Numbered from the stretch's first letter, positions 16,559 to 25,767 are shown. The stretch is 64,000 nt of DNA from UBA937 sp031549725 (GCA_031549725.1 JAVBPH010000027.1:7631-71630), one strand, 5' to 3'. Notes: generated by a model not told the origin, from the sequence alone. Numbers and translations: made by a program.

Positions 16559-17904
16559 TGTTTTCTGTTGATAAAAAAAATCTTGTTATTGCCATCCTGT
16601 TTTTGATGATCCTGGGGCAGCCTCTTTTCAGCGAACTGCCTTCGGCCAACTCCCCGGAGCTTCAAACGGAAGAAGCAGCCCTGCTGCCCGACCGGCCCAT
16701 CAGGCAGGTCCCATCAAAGCTTCCCGTCCATTTTCAGTGGCACGGCGAAACCGGAATCCCCTTAACCATAGACGGGTTTGACCAGGATTTAACCCAGCAT
16801 TATATAAAACAGTTTACCAGCCAGGGCGGACTGGACTGGCTGAAATCAGTCATGACCAGGGGTGAACCTTACATTGGGTACATCCGGCAGGAAATTGACC
16901 GGATGGGACTTCCCCCGGAACTGGTGTATCTTCCGGTAATTGAGTCGGCCTATCTTTCCACCGCGGTAAGCAAGTCCGGGGCCGTGGGACTTTGGCAGTT
17001 TATGAAAAACAGTATTTCCCCCTTTGATATCCAGGTAACCGACTGGGTGGATGAACGCCGGGATTTCTGGAAATCCACCAACGGTGCGCTCCGGAAATTG
17101 AAGGATAATTACAACTATTTTGGTGATTGGGCCATGGCTCTGGCCGCGTACAATGCGGGCCTGGGCGCGGTAAGAAGGGCCTCGGAAAGCGCAGGCACCA
17201 AGGATTACTGGGAACTCAGTGAAAAAAAAGCCCTCAAAACTGAAACCATCCATTATGTTCCCAAGTTTCTGGCGGTCTCCCATATCCTTTCAAATGCCGG
17301 AAAATACGGTATCGACCTGGGCTGGCCGGATAATCCCCAATGGGAAAGGATTGCCCTGGACAGGAGTGTTGATCTGGGACTGCTGGCGGAAAAGGCGGGG
17401 ATTAATCCGGATTATTTGAAACAGGCAAACCGAGAACTCAACTATACCATCACACCCCCGGGTTCAGGTTATTACCTGAAGGCAAAAGCTGAGGATACCG
17501 GGGCAATCCGGAAAGTGTTGGATGATAAATCCTCCCCCCTGGTGCGGTACTACGTCCATTCCATCCGTTCCGGGGATACCCTTTCGGCCCTTTCCAGGCA
17601 TTACGGAGTTTCGGTAGCCCAGATTCAGGAATTGAACCCCGGCATGTTGCCCCAGTACCTGAAAATCGGGGCAAAGGTGGTTATCCCCGCTCTTAAGGAC
17701 ATCGGTCCCTATACCGGAGTGGTCCGGGCAAAGGATACCACCCTGGTTTTCGAAGGGAATCACCTGGTAAAAAAAGGCGAAACCCTCTGGTCTATTGCCC
17801 TGGCTTATGAGGTGGACCCCGAAACCCTGGCTGAAGCCAATGGAATGAAATTAAATGATACTCTTCGTGAAGGTCGAAGCCTGAAAACGCCGATAAGAAA
17901 ATAA
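16558..17904 (+). CDS. Membrane-bound lytic murein transglycosylase, MltD-like
   Basis: A 448-residue exported enzyme. A signal segment (residues 1-25) is followed by an SLT-type catalytic domain with ELVYLPVIESAY (E129 the expected catalytic acid), SGAVGLWQFM and ALAAYNAGLGAV. Two LysM domains follow: VHSIRSGDTLSALSRHYGVS and HLVKKGETLWSIALAYEVD. This is the MltD layout; it cleaves the MurNAc-GlcNAc bond of peptidoglycan. ATG 16558 has GGAG 10 nt upstream and overlaps the previous stop codon. Confidence 0.92.
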   Translation: MFSVDKKNLVIAILFLMILGQPLFSELPSANSPELQTEEAALLPDRPIRQVPSKLPVHFQWHGETGIPLTIDGFDQDLTQHYIKQFTSQGGLDWLKSVMTRGEPYIGYIRQEIDRMGLPPELVYLPVIESAYLSTAVSKSGAVGLWQFMKNSISPFDIQVTDWVDERRDFWKSTNGALRKLKDNYNYFGDWAMALAAYNAGLGAVRRASESAGTKDYWELSEKKALKTETIHYVPKFLAVSHILSNAGKYGIDLGWPDNPQWERIALDRSVDLGLLAEKAGINPDYLKQANRELNYTITPPGSGYYLKAKAEDTGAIRKVLDDKSSPLVRYYVHSIRSGDTLSALSRHYGVSVAQIQELNPGMLPQYLKIGAKVVIPALKDIGPYTGVVRAKDTTLVFEGNHLVKKGETLWSIALAYEVDPETLAEANGMKLNDTLREGRSLKTPIRK

Positions 17905-17967
17905 GGCCGTAAAACCAGCCAAGGTTTACATACCGGGCAGGGGAAATGGCCCAAAGCCTTTTTCCGG

Positions 17968-18111
17968 AATCAACAACACGACGCAAGCAGCGGAGTATGT
18001 TGATTCTGTAAGGTAAGGATTATATGCGGGTTTCATACACGCAAAATAATTTCTTTGTTGCTTCAAAGAATCGCCCTAAAGAGCGGGGCATTAAACCCGC
18101 CGGCGAATAAA
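17968..18111. repeat. Family B interspersed element, copy B1
   Basis: A 144-bp element from AATCAACAAC to GCGAATAAA. Inside are TTCTGTAAGGTAAGGATT, a GCGGGTTT ... AAACCCGC long-range stem and an ATTCTTTG/CAAAGAAT-type hairpin. The other full-length copies of exactly the same length are at 41850 and 52895. It lies between the transglycosylase gene and the gene at 18171. No target duplication is evident. Confidence 0.75.
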
Positions 18112-18170
18112 AGAAGCTGGTTCCAGCGGGTACGGACTGGAACAGTTTTGGTTAAGGCGGATTTTGATAC

Positions 18171-19070
18171 ATGAATTTACGAACCGGCCTGGGGTGCATT
18201 TTTCTGCTGGCAGGAACATCCCTTTTTGCATTAAACCCAAAAATCGATTTACAAAGCAGCATTGCATGGGACCAGCAGCGGGTTGAGGCGGCGGCATCCC
18301 TTAACCTGGCTTCAGCGGGGATTACCCTTCCCGCCGGAAGGGCCCAGGCGGAAGAAATGGTAGATACGGAATTCCCCCGGCTTATACAAAATTCCCTCTT
18401 TTCAATCCTTATTGATTCATCCAATACCATGGAAGACCTGATCAATAAAAATGAATATTCCCTTCATGGGTTGTCCAATTTGGCCTTGACTGCAAATAAA
18501 TTTCCCCCCGCCCTTTCTCTGGATATGCAGTCCATTACTTCAAAATATACAATTTATCTTAAGGATATCCGGTCCAGCCTGGTCAGACACCGGACCATGG
18601 CGGACATTCCCAAAACTTTGAATCCCGTTCCCACCAGGGCATATACGGGGATAATCATTTTTGCAAATGCGGAAATGCCTGTCCATGGAAGGCAGAGCAG
18701 GACCTACCCGGTCCCCTGCATGTTTCCGAAAATTTGGGATTCCCAGATGAACTTAATTTTTGAGAGGAATATGGTTAATCCGGAGACAGCCAAAAATCAG
18801 GGTATCGTCAAATATGTGGATACCAGGGCTGTATTCAGGCAAACCCCTTCAGGTATGGATGATGAATTACTTAAACTTGTCGGGCCCAATCCTTTCCGGA
18901 TCATAGCCAAGGGAGTTTTTGGATCGAACCCCACGGACCCTATAATCGACAGGGATGACGCGCTGGTTATAATTTCCAACGAAGAAAACAGGAAGCTCCT
19001 GCAGGAAGGAAAGATTGTTATTGTACTGAACGATAAAACCATCCGGCAGGATTTTTCATCCAGCCAGTAA
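18171..19070 (+). CDS. Exported protein of unknown function
   Basis: A 299-residue protein with an N-terminal signal peptide (LGCIFLLAGTSLFA, cleavage probably near ALN). The mature part has no Cys cluster or TM helix. A stretch with YTGIIIFANAEMPVHG and DDALVIISNEENRKLLQEGKIVIVLND looks like a mixed alpha/beta fold. I do not recognise the family with certainty. AAGGCGG precedes the ATG by about 10 nt. Family B copy B1 lies 60 bp upstream, and it follows the transglycosylase gene on the same strand, so an envelope role is possible. Confidence 0.65.
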   Translation: MNLRTGLGCIFLLAGTSLFALNPKIDLQSSIAWDQQRVEAAASLNLASAGITLPAGRAQAEEMVDTEFPRLIQNSLFSILIDSSNTMEDLINKNEYSLHGLSNLALTANKFPPALSLDMQSITSKYTIYLKDIRSSLVRHRTMADIPKTLNPVPTRAYTGIIIFANAEMPVHGRQSRTYPVPCMFPKIWDSQMNLIFERNMVNPETAKNQGIVKYVDTRAVFRQTPSGMDDELLKLVGPNPFRIIAKGVFGSNPTDPIIDRDDALVIISNEENRKLLQEGKIVIVLNDKTIRQDFSSSQ

Positions 19071-19161
19071 TATAACAGGTCTGCAAAAAATTGATGATCT
19101 CCGGATTATGGGTATCTCTAAGAACTGAAGTTTTTAAAAGTTCCCTTATGTTATTCCGCTG

Positions 19162-20466
19162 TTATCTTCCCCGCAAAAGCTGTTCCACATGGACAGCCAC
19201 TTCCAGGGGCGAAGCCTTTCCGTCGGCAATAAGCTGAATGCCGTTATTAAGGGCTTCATTCGGAGCCCCCGCAAGAAATGAATCAATCACATCGGAAACA
19301 TAGGTGTTCCTGCTGAGTTCCAGTTTTTGACCCACATATGAAGGCATATCATTGGGGATAACAAAATCTTTCAGGATAGGTCCGGTGATCTCACCGTTCC
19401 TTAATCTTAATTCAACTTCCTTGGTGCTGTTAAAATATGCAATAAAGGAAAGAGCGGCCTGTTTCACCGCGGTTTTTTTTGCTCCGTCCCTGGTCAGCCC
19501 ATACCCCACGGACATGGCGGCAGCCCCGTAATTATGGGTTCCGCCTTTCTGTTTGGGAAAATCCGGCCAGTTCATCAGCACCATGTGTTCCCGGACTGCG
19601 GGATTGGTAATCTGGCTGGTTACCCATTGCCCCTGGGTCATGAAAAGAGCTTTTTCATTATTAAAATTAGCAATATTTTCATCGTTGGTTATGGACAGAA
19701 CATTGGCCGGCAGAACCCCGTCGACCACCATCCTGCGGATCCACTCAAGGGCGTCAAGAAACTCCTGGTCGGTAAAATAATGCAGCCCATCCAGGGATTC
19801 CGAAACCCACCGGTGATTCCCGGAGGTTCTGCCGATAAGCATGGACACAATACAGGTTCCCCATGCCCAGGCATCGGCGCCGTCAAAGGAAACCACATCC
19901 AGCCCTGCAGCCTTTGCCGCGGGAACCATGGCTACCAGATCTTCATAACGTCTTGGGGCGGAAAACCCCAGGGACCTGACCAATTCTTCGTTCATAAAAA
20001 ATACTGAACATAAATTGGAAATGCTCATAGGTATGTAGTATGCTTCACCTTTGTTTCCCATGGCGGGAATTAAATTAATATCGTAAAGGTCTCTGTCAAT
20101 ATCATTCTGATGATCGTAATACTGGTCCGATGCTTTCCAGATAGCTCCCCACCGGGCATCACCTCCGATATAGGACATGTCCGGCACGTTACCCAGGGCA
20201 ATCCGTTCGGTAATCCGGTTGTGGAAGGCTTCATCATAGAGCAGTTCATACTGGATATCTATATCAGGATTAAGTTCTTCAAATTCTTCGACCAGGCGGA
20301 TCCAGGCAAGCCCCTCGGTATTGTCCGGCTCGCCATAGGCAACGGCGGTAACCACAATCCGTCCGCCCACATTGATAGGCTCTTTTACCAGGGCATTGTA
20401 GGAAAATAAAAAGATGCCCATTAAAAGGGGGATGGAAAAAATAAAGGGCAGAATACATTTCTTCAT
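19162..20466 (-). CDS. Extracellular solute-binding protein, family 1, membrane-anchored
   Basis: A 434-residue sugar-type binding protein. The N-terminal hydrophobic segment (ILPFIFSIPLLMGIFLFSYNAL) lacks a lipobox Cys and an obvious cleavage site, so it may stay membrane-anchored. The body has VVTAVAYGEPDNTEGLAWIRLVEEFE, GNVPDMSYIGGDARWG and YYIPMSISNLCSVFFMNEEL, typical of family 1 binding proteins. No ABC permease genes are near. Its start overlaps the stop of a membrane kinase by 4 nt, which argues for a sensory rather than a transport role. Confidence 0.85.
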   Translation of the reverse strand: MKKCILPFIFSIPLLMGIFLFSYNALVKEPINVGGRIVVTAVAYGEPDNTEGLAWIRLVEEFEELNPDIDIQYELLYDEAFHNRITERIALGNVPDMSYIGGDARWGAIWKASDQYYDHQNDIDRDLYDINLIPAMGNKGEAYYIPMSISNLCSVFFMNEELVRSLGFSAPRRYEDLVAMVPAAKAAGLDVVSFDGADAWAWGTCIVSMLIGRTSGNHRWVSESLDGLHYFTDQEFLDALEWIRRMVVDGVLPANVLSITNDENIANFNNEKALFMTQGQWVTSQITNPAVREHMVLMNWPDFPKQKGGTHNYGAAAMSVGYGLTRDGAKKTAVKQAALSFIAYFNSTKEVELRLRNGEITGPILKDFVIPNDMPSYVGQKLELSRNTYVSDVIDSFLAGAPNEALNNGIQLIADGKASPLEVAVHVEQLLRGR

Positions 20467-22640
20467 ATCTCAAGATCCTTTTGTGTACCGGAGATTTCAT
20501 CCTTACCATGAAGCGGGAATATCATTGAAAATGATGCACCCTTCCCGGGATCATTCCTGATCTTCATTTCCCCGTGATATTTTTTTAACAGGTCCGACAC
20601 TGCAGAAAGACCAACACCCCTGCCGGAAACCAATGAAACCTGGTTTTTGGAACTATATCCGGATTTGAAAAGATACTCGTACAAACTGTTTTCCGGAATG
20701 GACTGAAGCGTATCATCTCCGGACCGGTTCTCCGGGATTATCTTTTTCCTGAGGGTTTCCGTATCAATCCCCGTGCCGTCATCGGCAACGGTAACAATTA
20801 CATTATTTCCCTCTGTGTAAAGAGAAACCGAAACAGTACCGGTCTCGTCCTTATGGTGCAGTTTCCGTTCTGAAGGATTTTCTATTCCATGGTCAAGACT
20901 GTTGTTTACCAGATGAACCAGGGATGGTTTTATTTCTCCCAAAAACGGGATACTTTCAGGAGATTCTATCCGGAAGGTGAAATGCAGCCGTATCTTCTTG
21001 CCAAGGAGTTTGGAAGTTTGATTAACGGTTTTTTCCAGAAAGCTTTGGAACCGGTTCGCCGGGTCCTGGTCCTCCAGGTTTTTTTGTTTCGCCTTTTCCA
21101 GGAACCCCGCAAGCCTGCTCTGAAGATCCCTGATTCTGGAAAATTGTCCCAGAACCAAAGTAAGTTTTTCTATAAACAAATCAGGATTATTTTTTGATGC
21201 CGGATCTTCATCCCCTGGCTGGGAATTCATTCCGGTATACCGCTGCCAGGCCGTTTCAGCTTCATGGATACCGGATGACACAAATAAAAATCCAAAGGTA
21301 CCGCTGAGCCCCTTCAGGGAATGGAGACTGCGCAGGATCTGCCCGGAGGCTTCCGGCTGGCCGGAAAAATCATTTGTCTTCACAGCCCGGATAATCCCGG
21401 AGAGGGTGTCCTCCGCTTCGCCAATAAAATCCGCCAATTCCGCAGGATCATTTTCCAGGAGCCGGGAAATAATTTCAATATCCTGCTCATGATGCTCCGC
21501 ATCCCGGTCAACCCTTTCCTGGAGTTCAACCTTTTCCGTTATATCCGAAACCAGCACTATAATATTTGGTTCACCCCCGGCATCCCGGATTTGCTTAAAC
21601 GATGCGGAAAGATATTTCTCTTCATATCCTGAAGGATCCCTTTTGGAAGGCAACCGGACCCTGGCGGAACCAAGGGGATTTATATCGTTAAACATGGCCA
21701 TATCGCTGTACCGGTTTTTCAGCAGGAGATTAAGGAATGAATCCAGTTCAGCCGTTTTCTTTTCATCCCCGTCAGGATAGAACAGCAGTGAAACCGGCCG
21801 GCCCTCTATATCCGGGGTACCGAAAATTTCCCGGGCAGATTCGGAATACAGTTTCCCCGCATGCAGATCCTGGTCAATAATCAGAAGTCCCTCATCAAGA
21901 TTGTCCAGGTATTTTTTATTTTCATAATTGACCCGTTCGATCAGTTCATTTGCCCGCTTCAGTTCCTGGCTTTCCAGCTCAGTGGAAACGGCTTCCCGGA
22001 GGAACCGGAGCTGGTTCAAAACCTGGAACAGGGTAACCGCCGTAAACATACCCAGAAAAACCACCCGGAGAATAATTTCCGTGATGGATACATCCAGGAG
22101 ATAGAGCGCCCTCTGTCCCATGACCGAAGAAGAAAAAACCAGACCATTTACCTGATTACCCTGGATAATAAAAACCGAATACAAAATCATCGAAAGGAAT
22201 CCGCTGCCGACTACCAGTTTCGGATCTATCCTGATGGCGGCAAACACAATCACAATATAATAAAGATAATTCCGGGCAGACATGTACACCTTGGCATAAT
22301 CATTATAGTTGCCGAGTTTATACACATAGATGAGCCCCGTGACGGTAATAATATCCAGGATCTGATTAAAATATTTTACCGACGGGGTATATTTATTTCT
22401 GATGATTACCACATAATAACTTAACACCGACTGAAGGGATGCCACGGACAGGAATGCCAGGGTAACTTTAACGGTTATGGAAAATTGTCTGGTCAGATAA
22501 AAATAGTCCACCGCCCAGAGTATAAAACCTATTAGTATTGAAAATCCCCGGATAACGGTGAGCTGTTTTTCCGCCGCCCAGATCCGGTTTTTATATGCCC
22601 TGTCATAGGCTTCATTGCTTATTTCAAGATTGTTTTTCAT
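20463..22640 (-). CDS. Membrane CheA-like histidine kinase with internal HPt domain
   Basis: About 725 residues. Six to seven TM helices (residues about 25-220) are followed by a coiled linker, a PAS-like domain (DEGLLIIDQDL), an HPt domain with LRSLHSLKG (His near residue 438), and a CheA-type ATPase: NNSLDHGIE (N box), DDGTGID (G1) and GRGVGLSAV (G2). No HisKA dimerisation helix and no CheW-like domain is seen, so it is not a chemotaxis CheA. ATG 22640 has GGAA 10 nt upstream; an in-frame ATG at 22658 is the alternative. It overlaps the response-regulator gene upstream and the binding-protein gene downstream. Confidence 0.85.
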   Translation of the reverse strand: MKNNLEISNEAYDRAYKNRIWAAEKQLTVIRGFSILIGFILWAVDYFYLTRQFSITVKVTLAFLSVASLQSVLSYYVVIIRNKYTPSVKYFNQILDIITVTGLIYVYKLGNYNDYAKVYMSARNYLYYIVIVFAAIRIDPKLVVGSGFLSMILYSVFIIQGNQVNGLVFSSSVMGQRALYLLDVSITEIILRVVFLGMFTAVTLFQVLNQLRFLREAVSTELESQELKRANELIERVNYENKKYLDNLDEGLLIIDQDLHAGKLYSESAREIFGTPDIEGRPVSLLFYPDGDEKKTAELDSFLNLLLKNRYSDMAMFNDINPLGSARVRLPSKRDPSGYEEKYLSASFKQIRDAGGEPNIIVLVSDITEKVELQERVDRDAEHHEQDIEIISRLLENDPAELADFIGEAEDTLSGIIRAVKTNDFSGQPEASGQILRSLHSLKGLSGTFGFLFVSSGIHEAETAWQRYTGMNSQPGDEDPASKNNPDLFIEKLTLVLGQFSRIRDLQSRLAGFLEKAKQKNLEDQDPANRFQSFLEKTVNQTSKLLGKKIRLHFTFRIESPESIPFLGEIKPSLVHLVNNSLDHGIENPSERKLHHKDETGTVSVSLYTEGNNVIVTVADDGTGIDTETLRKKIIPENRSGDDTLQSIPENSLYEYLFKSGYSSKNQVSLVSGRGVGLSAVSDLLKKYHGEMKIRNDPGKGASFSMIFPLHGKDEISGTQKDLEI

Positions 22641-23016
22641 GTAAAAAAGGTTCCACATAGGGCTTAATCTTTGCCCAAAGCAGGTCAGGGATAATCGGCT
22701 TCAAAACATAATTTGTTACACCGGCTTCTATGGCTTCCATAATATTAGTTCTCCCTCCTTCAGCGGTAATCATTACTACGGGAGTATCTTCATATTTTTC
22801 CATGCTTCTGATTTTCTGGACCAACTGAAACCCGGTGAGTCCGGGCATACTCCAGTCGATCAGAAACAATTTAATCTGATTATCTTCCAGGAGTTCCAGG
22901 GCCTCGTTTCCATTGGACGCCTGGATTATGTCTTCAGGTTTAACTCCATGGTCAATAAGGATGCGGACGTGGAGTTTTCTCATGGAATCTTCATCATCGC
23001 AAACCAGGATTTTCAT
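22624..23016 (-). CDS. Single-domain CheY-like response regulator
   Basis: A 130-residue receiver domain with no output domain. The acidic pocket D7-D8 (CDDED), phospho-acceptor D54 (FLIDWSMPG), T84 (MITAEGG) and K106 (LKPI) are all present, so it should be phosphorylatable. It is the first gene of a three-gene overlapping operon with the CheA-like kinase and the solute-binding protein. AAGGTG precedes the ATG. With no DNA-binding or enzymatic domain it must act by protein contact, as CheY does. Confidence 0.92.
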   Translation of the reverse strand: MKILVCDDEDSMRKLHVRILIDHGVKPEDIIQASNGNEALELLEDNQIKLFLIDWSMPGLTGFQLVQKIRSMEKYEDTPVVMITAEGGRTNIMEAIEAGVTNYVLKPIIPDLLWAKIKPYVEPFLHEKQS

Positions 23017-23261
23017 ATATCACCTTCATTTAAAGATACTGATTTTACCAATATATTTTGAATTATGGGAACTTCCTAAAAGAAAATCGGATTTTAGAAG
23101 CTCTTCTATAATAATATTTAGCATATTTTCCCCCAAAATAAAAGGGAGTTTTATCTATAAAAAGGAATCTCTCAATCGGTATTCAGAGACTTTCCCCGGA
23201 TTTATTATGTCATCTTTACTATAAATATGATACCATGATTATTAAAAAGCCGGGAGCAATT

Positions 23262-24791
23262 ATGAAAAAGTTTTTTACCTTTATCTTTCAGCGGGGGATT
23301 GTCATCATTTTGATGCTTATCCAGATCGTCCTGCTTATCCTTATGGTTGTAAGATTTAACCGATATTTTGTTTATTTCTATGCGATCAGTACCGTTATAG
23401 GGGTTATCATTTTTTTCTACATCATGAACACCAATTCGAATCCGGCATACAAACTTGCATGGATTATCCCGCTTATCCTGGTCCCCATTTACGGGGGAAT
23501 GTTTTTTATTATCTTCGGTGTCAACAGGATCAGTAATAAGAGAAGAGAAAAAATAATGGTGACCCGGGAAAAACAGAAAAGAGCATTGTATCTGGAAAAT
23601 CCTCTTAGTCCGGAGGACCTGGAAGATCCCCGGGCGGTAAATCAATGCCGGTATAATGTCAACTGCTGTGATTTTCCGCCCTATAAAAACAACCGGGCCG
23701 AGTATTTTTCCCTGGGGGAACACATTTTTGAACGGATGAAAGAGGAGCTCCTGAAGGCGGAGCGCTATATTTTCATGGAATACTTCATCATTGAAGCGGG
23801 GCTGATGTGGAACAGCATCCTGGAAATTCTGAAGGAAAAGGCAGCGGCAGGGGTGGATGTAAGGGTCATCTACGATGATATGGGATGCTTTTTTACTTTA
23901 CCCTACAACTATTCCAAAAAACTGGCGGCCCTGGGGATTAAATGTGCCGTATTTAATCCCTTCGTACCGGTACTGGATTCCCGGTTCAACAACCGGAGCC
24001 ACCGGAAAATTTGTGTCATTGACGGGCACACAGCTTTTACCGGAGGAATAAATCTGGCGGATGAATATATCAATGCGATTGTAAAACATGGCCATTGGAA
24101 AGACGGGGGTATCATGTTCAAAGGCGAAGCTGCCTGGGGGTTTACCGTCATGTTCCTGGGAATGTGGGACAATATCCGGCCCGAACAAAATGACTTTCTC
24201 TTCTACAAACCTTCCGGAGATACCCCGGTACATTATCCGGACCAGGGATACGTCCAGCCCTACGGGGACACCCCCGGGGATGATGATCCTGTGGGTGAAA
24301 TGGTATATATGAACATGATAAACCGGGCGGAAAAATATGTGTATATCACCACCCCGTACCTTATCATTGACAATGAACTAAGAACCGCCCTTTCGGTGGC
24401 GGCCAGGTCCGGCATTGATGTAAGGATCATCACTCCCCACATTGGGGACAAGTGGTATGTCCATGAAGTAACCATTTCCAATTATGCCGTTCTACTGAAG
24501 GAAGGGGTCAGGATCTATGAATACACCCCTGGCTTCATCCATGCAAAAACCGCGGTCTCGGATGATCTCTACGGGAATGTGGGTACCGTTAATCTGGACT
24601 ACAGGAGTCTGTACCTTCACTTTGAATGCGGGGCCTATATGTACAACACCCCCGCAATACAACCGCTGAAAGAGGATTTTCTGAAAACCCTGGGGGAATG
24701 CAAAGAAATCATATATGAGGAATTTAAAAAGACCCCCTGGTACAGGAGAACGCTCTGGTCGGTTTTAAAACTCTTTGCACCTCTGATGTAA
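23262..24791 (+). CDS. cls: Cardiolipin synthase (phospholipase D family)
   Basis: About 509 residues. Two N-terminal TM helices (residues about 5-70) include the Cls-type segment NPAYKLAWIIPLILVPIYGG. Two HKD motifs follow: NRSHRKICVIDGHTAFTGG and FIHAKTAVSDDLYGNVGT. It condenses two phosphatidylglycerol molecules to cardiolipin in the inner membrane. ATG 23262 is chosen because GGGAGC lies just upstream; the in-frame ATG at 23235 has no ribosome site. Gene and length are typical. Confidence 0.95.
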   Translation: MKKFFTFIFQRGIVIILMLIQIVLLILMVVRFNRYFVYFYAISTVIGVIIFFYIMNTNSNPAYKLAWIIPLILVPIYGGMFFIIFGVNRISNKRREKIMVTREKQKRALYLENPLSPEDLEDPRAVNQCRYNVNCCDFPPYKNNRAEYFSLGEHIFERMKEELLKAERYIFMEYFIIEAGLMWNSILEILKEKAAAGVDVRVIYDDMGCFFTLPYNYSKKLAALGIKCAVFNPFVPVLDSRFNNRSHRKICVIDGHTAFTGGINLADEYINAIVKHGHWKDGGIMFKGEAAWGFTVMFLGMWDNIRPEQNDFLFYKPSGDTPVHYPDQGYVQPYGDTPGDDDPVGEMVYMNMINRAEKYVYITTPYLIIDNELRTALSVAARSGIDVRIITPHIGDKWYVHEVTISNYAVLLKEGVRIYEYTPGFIHAKTAVSDDLYGNVGTVNLDYRSLYLHFECGAYMYNTPAIQPLKEDFLKTLGECKEIIYEEFKKTPWYRRTLWSVLKLFAPLM

Positions 24792-24792
24792 C

Positions 24793-25220
24793 ATGGGTCC
24801 AGGGGAAATTCCGTTAAGGGAAAGGGATATTTACGAACACCGTTTCCCCGAAGATCCGCAGACCGCGGAAGCCTTCCGTACTTTTATCCGACTTCAAAAA
24901 ATGCCCTTTCGGGAATTATCCGGCCGGCCATATTACTGGTTCTGCCTCAGAGGTAAGTGTTGGTTTTTCCCGGGCCTTATGGCTTCACCATAAAAAATGG
25001 AAATGCTGGTTCAGCCCCGGGTCATTGTGATCCCGGAGAACCGGTGCATGAAACTTCCCGGAGGGAAATGCTTGAAGTAACAGGACTGGCGGGCAATCCA
25101 TCCCTGGGTTATGGAATTTTTGATATGGGAAAACTTTATGTCCTAACCTGGGATACTATTCCTGAACACTGGCAATATGATATCCGATATCTTTTCCTTG
25201 CAGATCCGGGCGCAGAGAAG
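24793..25220 (+). pseudogene. Nudix hydrolase remnant with frameshifts and lost 3' end
   Basis: The Nudix box survives as GHCDPGEPVHETSRREMLEV, where the usual EExG pair has become EVTG. The preceding LWLHHKKWKCWFSPG is in a different frame, so at least one 1-nt deletion separates it from the box. The downstream HWQYDIRYLFLADPG is also Nudix-typical. Recognisable sequence stops at about 25220, where a truncated ferredoxin gene from the other strand begins. The start codon lies just after the cardiolipin synthase stop. It is non-functional as read. Confidence 0.75.
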
Positions 25221-25370
25221 CTGAGCCCCGAATCCAATACACCGGTCAACAACAATATCAACCTTATCACCGGAACCGTCGATACAAGTCTTCACAGGAT
25301 ACACATTTATACAGGCATGACAATTATTACACTTGTCCTGGTCCACCTTTACTAATGATGCTTTTGACAT
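25143..25370 (-). pseudogene. Truncated ferredoxin-domain gene
   Basis: It starts normally (GGAG 5 nt before the ATG) with MSKASLVKVDQDKCNNCHAC, a 4Fe-4S ferredoxin motif, then PVKTCIDGSGDKVDIVVDRCIG. The second cluster is then lost: RCIGFGAQLLCARIC replaces the expected RCIGCGxC. The rest (to 25143) is antisense to the Nudix remnant and looks non-native. The original protein was probably a larger ferredoxin-domain protein. The break near 25225-25240 is a deletion junction between two convergent genes. Confidence 0.65.
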
Positions 25371-25752
25371 AAAAACTCCAATAATTTGTTATTAATAAAT
25401 AAGGATATAAAAGGACCGTAAATATGATAAATGTAATAATTTATAAAGGCAAAATTAGAAAAGAAAATCCCGGGGTAAAATTTTTTCACCTAACAATAAA
25501 TAATGTATAAATTATAGAGCCTTTTTCAAAACTCGGTTAGTTTTGAAAAAGGCTTTTGCAGAAAGAATGCTATTTCCTTACCCATAAATAAAATAGTATT
25601 CTTTCTGCACGTACATCTAAGGTTGCTTGTTCAAAATTTGACATTTTGAACAAGCCTCTATAGATATAATGATAAATTTTTCTTTTGTTCTACTGGCATA
25701 AACACCGGATGAATGCAAACCCACATCGCATCTAATAATTTTCAAGCATCAG
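25371..25752. other. Gene-free stretch with family A copy A2
   Basis: About 380 bp, AT-rich, without a convincing gene. The only structured part is the repeat at 25517-25658. Confidence 0.6.
25517..25658. repeat. Family A interspersed element, copy A2
   Basis: A 142-bp element from GAGCC to GCCTC flanked by the direct repeat TATA (25513-25516 and 25659-25662). It has three hairpins: CCTTTTTCAAAACT/AGTTTTGAAAAAGG, GCAGAAAGAATGCTATTT with a complementary arm, and GCTTGTTCAAAAT/ATTTTGAACAAGC. The third stem carries a compensated T:A to G:C change relative to copies A3 and A5. Confidence 0.85.
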
Positions 25753-25755
25753 ATG

Positions 25756-25761
25756 TATAAT
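25756..25761 (+). promoter_or_regulatory. -10 element of the macrodomain gene
   Basis: Perfect TATAAT ending 6 nt before ATG 25768; no ribosome site and no strong -35 are visible. It suggests a leaderless transcript starting at 25768 and argues against ATG 25753, which would precede the -10. Confidence 0.5.
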
Positions 25762-25767
25762 ATAGCC

